Of a stretch of 64,000 bases of DNA, positions 60,171 to 64,000 are shown one piece after another (position 1 is the stretch's first letter; each line of letters opens with the position of its first letter). Below the pieces are notes generated by a model. The model did no database searches, was not told where the DNA came from, and saw only the letters and a program-made list of their open reading frames with translations. The position numbers and the translations under genes were made by a program. Origin of the DNA: Blastomussa wellsi. Its lineage: Eukaryota > Cnidaria > Anthozoa > Scleractinia > Plerogyridae. The stretch spans positions 12,584,362 to 12,648,361 of the forward strand of contig OX393573.1 in the NCBI GenBank assembly GCA_947652115.1, in the 5' to 3' direction.

Positions 60171-63100
60171 CTTTCACTCATGTTTCTATAGCTCGATAGA
60201 AACACACATATTATATTTCTTAAATAATGACGTTAAATGGATATTAAAGTAAGTTAACGACAGAGAGGAGATAGCTTTTAGTGGTCAAAGTCCTTGGTGC
60301 ATACTTAAGTGGGTCATTCAGCAGCATGGTCCACTGCTTGTTAGTATGCCTGGATGCCTGGTGTGGGATCTCATGGACGAGTTGCGGAGATTGCTAGCAA
60401 TGGGAGCATTAAATGGTCTAGGGGGTGGTTCTCCGGCCTCTTCCGTGTCCGGCTTTACAGGAAGGAGTACACGTAACGCTAATCCAAAGATATTTCAAGG
60501 AGACTTGCCCTGGGACCACATGTAATTCCCTACATGGGACAGTTGTGTCCACCTACCTCACAACTTCTAAAAGTCACAGATTATGGTAGCTATGTTACCT
60601 TGTCCTTGTAAAGGTCTCCATAAAACTGTTTCAGTGTTTGTAGGCATTTGGTCAAATTTTCAGTGTTGATCTTTGCATCAAAAGAATTCATGTCCGCCTC
60701 GCACAGAATATGAGCACAAACGATATGGAACCTGAAATGTCAAAATGTGTTTTACTTGAAGTGAAAAAAACGGCCCTTTACACAAGTCGATGTCAGGTTC
60801 TCTTAAACACATGTAGTGTCTAAATTACAAATTTTATCGGATATGAGATACAACATTTCATACTCAAAGCGCCGCAATCTTTTTTAAATTTCCCGTGCGC
60901 CGCCATTTTGGATTTTATGACGTCAAAGCGTCAACGGACGTCATAAAATCCAACATGGCGACGCACAGGAATTTCAAAAGCGATAATGTTTTCTGATTTT
61001 TACCATTATCAAATGTTATATCTTCCTTGTCAGGTAAAATTTGTAATTTAGACACTATTTTAGACTATTCAACGTCAACTTTCATGAGCCGAGGTTCCCT
61101 TAAAAGACCAAAAAAATTGCGAGATTACAGAGAAGGAAACGAAAAATTTCCCCAGTGTATTTCGGCAATATCTAAAGGAACTAAGGAGAATTGGACATAG
61201 AGTAGCTCATGCATGTATTATCGAAGGCAAAGTTTTGGCTTCGCTTGTATTACGTCATCCAGAACGCGTGTGGTTGAGAATGGCTCTTCATAACAATTAT
61301 TATTTTAACACTGCAATTCACCTTGCTGTTTTCTCCACAAGATCAACACAATCAGGATCACACAAGTGCTGTTGAGTAATGTCCTAGAAAAAAAAAATCA
61401 AAAACTTTTCACTCTTTCATGTTATTTTTGTATCTCTTGAAGGTGACCATCCTTTCACCCATTTTTCTTTCGTTTTAGCCAAAACGGCCACAGAACGCTG
61501 CCAGTGCTCAAGTATTAAAGATCTAACTTGCAAGGTAGTTTCTACCCTAACGTAAAATGCAACTGTAAGTAATTTGCTGTACTTATCTGTCAACATAAAA
61601 AGAATTGTCATCTTTCAAATGAAACCATCTGTCTCTTCAAATAAGTTTTTCTTTTACAATTTGGCAATGAGTAATGAGCCCAAGTTTCGTATGAGCGCGC
61701 ACTTATTATATACCTATTCAAACATTGCTCTAAATACTTTTCTAGTTAGGGGTCAGATCAGAAGTCAGCATGTAGAGGCACGGTAGCAGCCGCTATCAGC
61801 CCATTCACGATCTCACCCCACCCACCCAACCATGAGTACAAATGCAACAGACCAGGCCACAACACAGCCTGGAACTCCATGTCCTACTCTTTACGAACAG
61901 TACAAGAAGTTTTTGTTTTACTGTAGTACACTCTAAAAAGATAGTAACCCAAAACTTACTTTTACAATTTTAAAATATGTACATGTACATGTAATTGTAT
62001 GCATGCAACAGCCTGCTTCATCGGCCAATAAATAACAATGTTAAAACTAATCAGATCCAAAGATCTCCGATTGAACATGAGGTCTACTAGCAATGATAGT
62101 TCTCGCATTAAGGGCTGGCCGCCCTTCGAGAAAACAATAGGAAAAACAACAGAGACAATACCCCTAGTCCCCAAACAATAGCAATGGTAACACTTACCTT
62201 TCTGATCCCTCTTGTTCTGTTCCAGACAAAATCAAACCACTCTCCCTCCCTTCCCTCAACCTGATCCATAATATTTGTTGCCAGGTAATCCATTGTCATC
62301 TTCAAAACAGGGACGGGGCGAAGTTCATGAGGTAATGGCTCATCCTAAAAAAAATCGGTTGACAGTAAATTAGTACATGCCATTCTAATTATTAATGATT
62401 GTCATTTGCTACAAAGATAGACTGTGAGCGGCCCCTTTTTTACAGTAAGTTCACCCAGCAGGAAGCGAATAAAATAATATGGTCGTGCAAAATTTGGGAC
62501 AAGAAGTGCATCACACTCACAAATTTTGCACGACCATCTGCTTCACACTCAGCAGATTAAGGAGCAAAGTTAAACAATTACAAGGAAGCAGTTTACCTTG
62601 TCAGCAGCTGACCTATCATACTCTTTGACAGCGCGAGTGTGGTCAACTTGGGGATTTTCATCCTGCATCGCAAAGACAAAAGGTACCATTATTAATAAGG
62701 TGTATTATAAAAAGGTTACATGCATCTCATGCAACGAGGGTAACAAAAAATGACCAAGACTAAGAAAGTCTTGGGTCATTTGCAGGGTCGATTATTAGTT
62801 CCACTCTAGCTGTCTGTTTACATTCTGTACCATTCAACAACTAACAACAAATAACTGTGTATAAGGTACTGTAGGATATTTCATCCACCTTGGAAGCTGG
62901 ATGCAGATGTCCAAGTAGTTGATTCAAGAGAGGCTGTAAAGGTCATTAACATTAACCAGTGACTGACGATTGGGAGTGGAAGGGAAGAATGGTGGTCTAA
63001 TGCTCATGTGTTGAACTTCTGATTGCTCTGCGGCTCACTGTACAGTTATAGTATTTATGTGGGGTCATGGATTTAAATGCATCTTAAAGAGGTACAGTCA

Positions 63101-63493
63101 CCATGAATAAAGCAACTTTGGCAATGTATAAAATTGTCTTCAAATTAAAGGAAACCTTGAAATAGTAGTTTACTGAGGTAGAAAAACACAAAAGGTGCAC
63201 CAATAAACTAGCAAGAATCAATCAATCAAAAACTTCATTTCACTTTGAATTTCCAGATAGCAAAATATGCTAACATCTCTGATGGCTTTATATGAGGAAG
63301 ATTGAGAAGGATTGTAATTGACAAATTTGAAAAATTTAAGCTAAACTTTTCAAACTATGTGACTGAGCCCCTTTAAACATTCCAAAATACAGAGCCAATT
63401 GCTGTCCAGAGTACATGAACTTACAATGCTTCCTGTCCCAGGAACAGCCTCAAACACACTAAGTCTTCTCTGATGTTCACGCATGTATCTCTC
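32823..63493 (-). CDS. MCM3AP: MCM3AP/GANP, Sac3-family TREX-2 mRNA-export scaffold (N terminus outside window)
   Basis: Thirty-four exons chain in phase to 1,355 codons plus stop, starting at the Sac3 domain; upstream exons lie beyond the right edge. Coordinates, 5' to 3': 63425-63493, 62597-62662, 62198-62344, 61322-61383, 60599-60731, 59703-59779, 58492-58605, 57897-57945, 57224-57337, 56970-57119, 56305-56592, 56095-56139, 55416-55499, 54851-54969, 54353-54466, 53393-53596, 52312-52455, 52115-52183, 51634-51889, 51257-51334, 50384-50503, 49622-49736, 49027-49139, 46482-46569, 46242-46315, 45818-45947, 44903-45004, 44607-44685, 37161-37436, 36286-36374, 35297-35531, 34649-34754, 33426-33532, 32823-32874. 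Order and motifs follow vertebrate MCM3AP throughout. By family knowledge it scaffolds TREX-2 at nuclear pores, coupling transcription to mRNA export, and its C-terminal part is the MCM3-associated region. All junctions are GT-AG. A 7.2-kb intron (37437-44606) holds another gene on the opposite strand. Confidence 0.9.
32946..33275. repeat. Array of TATTTTTTTGGGT words with inverted, G/C-run ends
   Basis: Six or more copies of a 12-14 bp word (TATTTTTTTGGGT and close variants) occur at irregular spacing. The block begins with a G run then GTCCGACG, and ends with CGTCGGACC then C runs, so its ends are inverted. It sits in the last intron of MCM3AP, between the exons at 33426 and 32874. It probably is a cnidarian repetitive element. 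Confidence 0.7.
33541..33577. repeat. (AAAT)n microsatellite
   Basis: About nine AAAT units directly upstream (in transcript sense) of the MCM3AP penultimate exon's acceptor. On the minus strand it reads as a T-rich tract and may serve as part of the polypyrimidine stretch. Confidence 0.9.
34096..34281. mobile_element. MITE, family with ATAGGCCATTTCC ends, copy 2
   Basis: Same terminal inverted repeats and interior as 5259-5430, in the same orientation. It lies in an MCM3AP intron (between 34649 and 33532). Confidence 0.85.
34846..34958 (+). repeat. tRNA-like (Leu/Ser type) SINE head
   Basis: GCCAGCGTGGTCGAATGG resembles the 5' part of a class II tRNA with a pol III box A, and GAGTTCAACTTCTCGGC resembles a degraded box B with a T arm. 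The two boxes are too far apart and no clean acceptor stem forms, so this is a tRNA-derived SINE or remnant, not a tRNA gene. It abuts a foldback element. Confidence 0.45.
34964..35175. mobile_element. Foldback element, copy 3 (partial, reversed end)
   Basis: It starts with ATATAATTTGGTTTTATCAAC, then GACGTTTCGAGCGTTAGCCC, and ends with GTTTCTTTAGAAACTTACCC, the inverse of the family's usual start. The middle is replaced by other sequence, so this copy differs in structure from the others. It lies in an MCM3AP intron. Confidence 0.7.
36418..36558. repeat. Inverted repeat with 22-bp perfect arms
   Basis: TCCTCGGTGTAAAAACCTGT at the left and its reverse complement at the right, separated by about 97 bp of T-rich DNA. 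It lies in an MCM3AP intron. A small MITE is likely. Confidence 0.75.
37945..38176. mobile_element. MITE, family with CGCCTTAGTGTGGCCAC ends, copy 2
   Basis: Partner of 17588-17834, better preserved at its ends. It is about 1 kb upstream of the nested cGAS-like gene and inside the MCM3AP intron. Confidence 0.85.
38177..39200 (+). other. Upstream region of the nested Mab-21/cGAS-like gene
   Basis: No exon of MCM3AP fits here. A splice acceptor (GATTTTCCTTTCAG) ends at 39200, 20 bases before the chosen start codon, suggesting an untranslated first exon somewhere in this stretch. It could not be located by eye. Confidence 0.4.
39201..41140 (+). CDS. Mab-21 domain, cGAS-like nucleotidyltransferase, nested in an MCM3AP intron
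   Basis: The likely start is the ATG at 39221, giving 639 residues; an in-frame ATG at 39149 lies upstream of a good acceptor and is less likely. The nucleotidyltransferase signature is complete: G62-S63 followed by D75-V-D77 ([18 protein letters not shown]), with a third acidic residue at D205 in DRVPAI. Mab-21 family landmarks follow: [14 protein letters not shown], then [12 protein letters not shown] from W261. In animals with this set, cGAS-like receptors sense nucleic acid and make cyclic dinucleotides for STING; developmental Mab-21 proteins lack the triad. So enzymatic activity is inferred, ligand and product unknown. At 639 residues it is longer than typical cGLRs; the C-terminal third is helical-looking, with no named domain. 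No cGAS-type zinc thumb was seen. It is read opposite to MCM3AP. Confidence 0.88.
41273..41278 (+). promoter_or_regulatory. Candidate polyadenylation signal of the nested cGAS-like gene
   Basis: AATAAA 133 nt past the stop codon at 41138-41140, a usual distance for a compact gene. Confidence 0.45.
41279..42060. other. Intronic stretch, no gene recognised
   Basis: A 161-codon frame at 41591-42076 has no recognisable domain and runs into a repeat. Near 41400-41605 is half of a GGTCTATT-ended MITE related to 21513-21673. Confidence 0.4.
42061..42381. mobile_element. MITE, family with ATTCTYGTCCCCATAGCCC ends, copy 1
   Basis: Inverted ends: ATTCTTGTCCCCATAGCCC at the left and GGGCAATGGGGACGAGAAT at the right. 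The interior has GACTTCCG, then TATATAGCATTGATG and AAGATTTCTTTGTTCT. Copy 2 at 44211-44469 shares ends and interior. Confidence 0.8.
42407..42668. mobile_element. MITE, related family with GTCCCCAGAGCCGC ends
   Basis: The left end ATTCTCGTCCCCAGAGCCGC and right end AGTGGCTCTGGGGACGACAAT are inverted. The interior has two CCCAGCCGGCTAAGAGGGAC-like blocks in opposite orientation. A partial copy is at 44038-44113. It follows the previous MITE by 25 bp. Confidence 0.7.
42856..43587. mobile_element. 732-bp element with 22-bp perfect terminal inverted repeats
   Basis: The ends CTTTAAGGTTACTATGCACC and GGTGCATAGTAACCTTAAAG are perfect inverts. The interior has no long recognisable frame, but has a GC-rich patch near 43529 (CCCGCGCGCGCTACATCG). 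It is a non-autonomous DNA element by structure; superfamily unassigned. Confidence 0.8.
43838..43863. repeat. Poly-G tract of about 25 bases
   Basis: One of the longest mononucleotide runs in the window. Other G or C runs above 10 bases are near 15888, 18168, 32953, 33259, 34558, 53892, 58815, 59084 and 63726. Confidence 0.9.
44211..44469. mobile_element. MITE, family with ATTCTYGTCCCCATAGCCC ends, copy 2
   Basis: Same family as 42061-42381: left ATTCTCATCCCCATAGCCC and right GGGCTATGGGGACGAGAAT. It lies about 80 bp from the end of the large intron that also holds the cGAS-like gene. Confidence 0.8.
44607..46569 (-). CDS. MCM3AP: MCM3AP exon block 3: conserved C-terminal domain core
   Basis: Five exons. 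The exon at 45818-45947 has [20 protein letters not shown] and LSWPISE, an unmistakable match to the vertebrate protein. The next exon begins at an internal acceptor ending 45005 (CTTTTCGACAG), giving [18 protein letters not shown]; the more upstream acceptor at 45039 would break the phase. The last exon of the block gives [16 protein letters not shown]. Confidence 0.85.
46588..46827. mobile_element. Foldback element with GGTAAGTTTCT start, copy 4
   Basis: Same order of blocks as 18795-19060, with the central hairpin (GAGCTGACGTTTCGAGCG and its inverse) nearly perfect. It begins 19 bp from the acceptor side of the MCM3AP exon at 46482-46569, on the intron side. Confidence 0.75.
47330..48700 (-). 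mobile_element. LINE remnant with reverse-transcriptase YADD motif and 3' tail
   Basis: Read on the minus strand, the element opens with [19 protein letters not shown] near 48660, the reverse-transcriptase catalytic motif. After a frame break comes a 191-codon frame (48542-47967) with [18 protein letters not shown], then [17 protein letters not shown] and [12 protein letters not shown]. It ends near 47337-47355 in an A-rich TAAA-repeat tail typical of LINEs. It is 5'-truncated and frame-broken, inside an MCM3AP intron. Confidence 0.8.
48780..49005 (-). repeat. SINE-like repeat with tRNA-type head
   Basis: On the minus strand it starts with TAGCTAATGGTTAGCGCACT and GGGTTCGCGGCC, resembling pol III boxes A and B. 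Then come GGGCAAGACAGTTTACTC and ATAAATGGGTGCTGGCGAATT, a body I recall from metazoan SINEs. A fragment of the same body is at about 49310-49385. Confidence 0.55.
49027..57119 (-). CDS. MCM3AP: MCM3AP exon block 2: end of Sac3 domain, helical CID region, start of C-terminal domain
   Basis: Fourteen exons. The first completes Sac3 ([19 protein letters not shown]). Next is a proline-rich linker ([12 protein letters not shown]) like that after the vertebrate Sac3 domain. Then come long charged helices ([53 protein letters not shown]), in the place where GANP binds centrins and ENY2 (CID). The block ends in the C-terminal domain ([44 protein letters not shown]). The exon at 49622-49736 is easily missed but restores the phase between its neighbours. 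Confidence 0.85.
50076..50225 (+). repeat. Dispersed repeat shared with 60971-61110
   Basis: AAAGCGATAA, then TCCATTTTTTATTGTAATTC, GGTAAAATTTG and GGTTCCCTTA occur in the same order in both places with many changes. Both are in MCM3AP introns. Confidence 0.6.
53881..53911. repeat. T run followed by G run
   Basis: About 12 T then about 18 G, in an MCM3AP intron. No function is implied. Confidence 0.85.
57224..63493 (-). CDS. MCM3AP: MCM3AP exon block 1: Sac3/GANP (PCI-like) domain
   Basis: Nine exons encode the conserved Sac3 fold. Diagnostic stretches are [86 protein letters not shown] and [14 protein letters not shown]. By homology this is the helical repeat region that binds TREX-2 partners (PCID2, DSS1). 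The exon with the preceding DMCPE-type motif of Sac3 proteins was not found in 63500-64000, so it must lie further right. Confidence 0.9.
57636..57730. repeat. Imperfect (TTG)n microsatellite
   Basis: Roughly 25 TTG-type triplets with interruptions, in the MCM3AP intron between exons 57897-57945 and 57224-57337. A frame reads through it by chance. Confidence 0.85.
59041..59229. mobile_element. MITE, family with ATTCTCTACTTGCACAA ends, copy 2
   Basis: Same ends and interior as 7076-7253, with a longer C run. It is in an MCM3AP intron. Confidence 0.85.
60061..60206. repeat. Palindromic repeat with GTGTTTCTATCGAG arms
   Basis: GTGTTTCTATCGAGTTATAG at the left mirrors CTATAGCTCGATAGAAACAC at the right, and the inner GTGAAAGTTGGGAGAAC mirrors GTTCTCCCAAACTTTCAC. 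It is a foldback or MITE in an MCM3AP intron. Confidence 0.75.
60893..60970. repeat. Short inverted repeat around CATTTTGGATTTTATGACGT
   Basis: The arms CGCCATTTTGGATTTTATGA and TCATAAAATCCAACATGGCG pair with one mismatch. It directly precedes the dispersed repeat at 60971-61110. Confidence 0.6.
62490..62544. repeat. Hairpin with ATGGTCGTGCAAAATTTG arms
   Basis: ATGGTCGTGCAAAATTTG and its exact reverse complement are separated by about 20 bases, in an MCM3AP intron close to the acceptor side of exon 62198-62344. No known RNA class fits. Confidence 0.6.
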
Positions 63494-64000
63494 CTGTGGA
63501 ATAAGCAGACAACTGAGTATCAGGCAAGTCTGAAGAATACCCAGCAAAGAGAGCTCATATGCTACCATGTTCCGTTACTCCGATCCCCTGCAGTACATCT
63601 CTTCTTAATCCCCTCCCTCCATTTATACCCCCACTCCTCCCTCCCTCCACCCATCCCACGGGGAAATGCCATTTACCGTGGTGTGTGTAACATCACCTAT
63701 AAACTTGCCAATTTGCTACTGTAGCCCCCCCCCCCCCCCTCCTCCCATTTTCAATGTTGAGTTGCAAAGAGTACCAACCTTCCAACCTTTCAAAGGAAAG
63801 CAATAGGATTAATTAAATGACTTATCTTCTTATTTTCTGGAGGAACACAATATCTGAGAAAAGGGCCACTTTGGCAACAAAACTTTTTGTCACCACAGAT
63901 GAAATTTTTAGCCGCATTGGCGACCAATACGCCGCAATTCCGGACCCTGCACGAGAGGCCCACTCGTGGACCCTGTGAATTATTTCACTGTTGAAGTAAA
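63494..64000. other. MCM3AP intron reaching the window edge
   Basis: The preceding Sac3 exon was sought here on the minus strand and not found. The stretch has C runs near 63726 and no recognised feature. Confidence 0.4.

Noticed and set aside
1..64000. CRISPR arrays, rRNA genes, bacterial operons or a prophage
   Set aside because: Spliced genes with GT-AG introns and the absence of regular spacer arrays or rRNA-like stretches show eukaryotic nuclear DNA.

Overview
The window looks like nuclear DNA of an anthozoan cnidarian, most likely a stony coral or sea anemone. Genes are split by many short GT-AG introns, the background is AT-rich, and the long intergenic and intronic stretches carry many inverted-repeat (MITE-like) elements and LINE remnants. 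The species assignment is an inference from gene content and recalled repeat families, not from a search.

Layout. Positions 1-11940 hold no confident complete gene: repeats, a LINE reverse-transcriptase fragment (2286-2777), a tandem duplication (3396-4216), a nested palindrome containing a MITE (5026-5750) and an orphan fibrinogen-like exon (5995 on). Positions 11941-14751 (+) are one uninterrupted 936-codon reading frame for a type I membrane protein: signal peptide, thrombospondin type 1, discoidin (F5/8C), two CUB domains, stalk, membrane helix and a long acidic tail. Positions 19785-23660 (-) are a complete six-exon E2F1/2/3-type transcription factor with E2F consensus sites just upstream. 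Positions 25845-32864 hold two near-identical 2.7-kb direct copies separated by a 1.6-kb spacer. The right copy is the real 3' end of the next gene; the left copy is a detached duplicate that carries the tail of that gene's last exon.

From 32823 past the right edge (-) runs the large MCM3AP/GANP (Sac3 family, TREX-2 mRNA-export scaffold) gene. I could chain 34 exons by hand with consistent splice phases, giving 1,355 codons from the start of the Sac3 domain to the stop; the N-terminal exons lie outside the window. A 7.2-kb intron of this gene (37437-44606) contains, on the opposite strand, a largely single-exon Mab-21/cGAS-like nucleotidyltransferase (39201-41140) whose catalytic-triad motif looks intact: a candidate innate-immune nucleotide second-messenger enzyme nested in an mRNA-export gene.

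The genes do not form an operon. E2F and MCM3AP lie on the same strand and both relate to S-phase or nuclear gene expression, but nothing in the sequence shows they are co-regulated. Most of the remaining structure is mobile-element debris, several pieces with recognisable target-site duplications.
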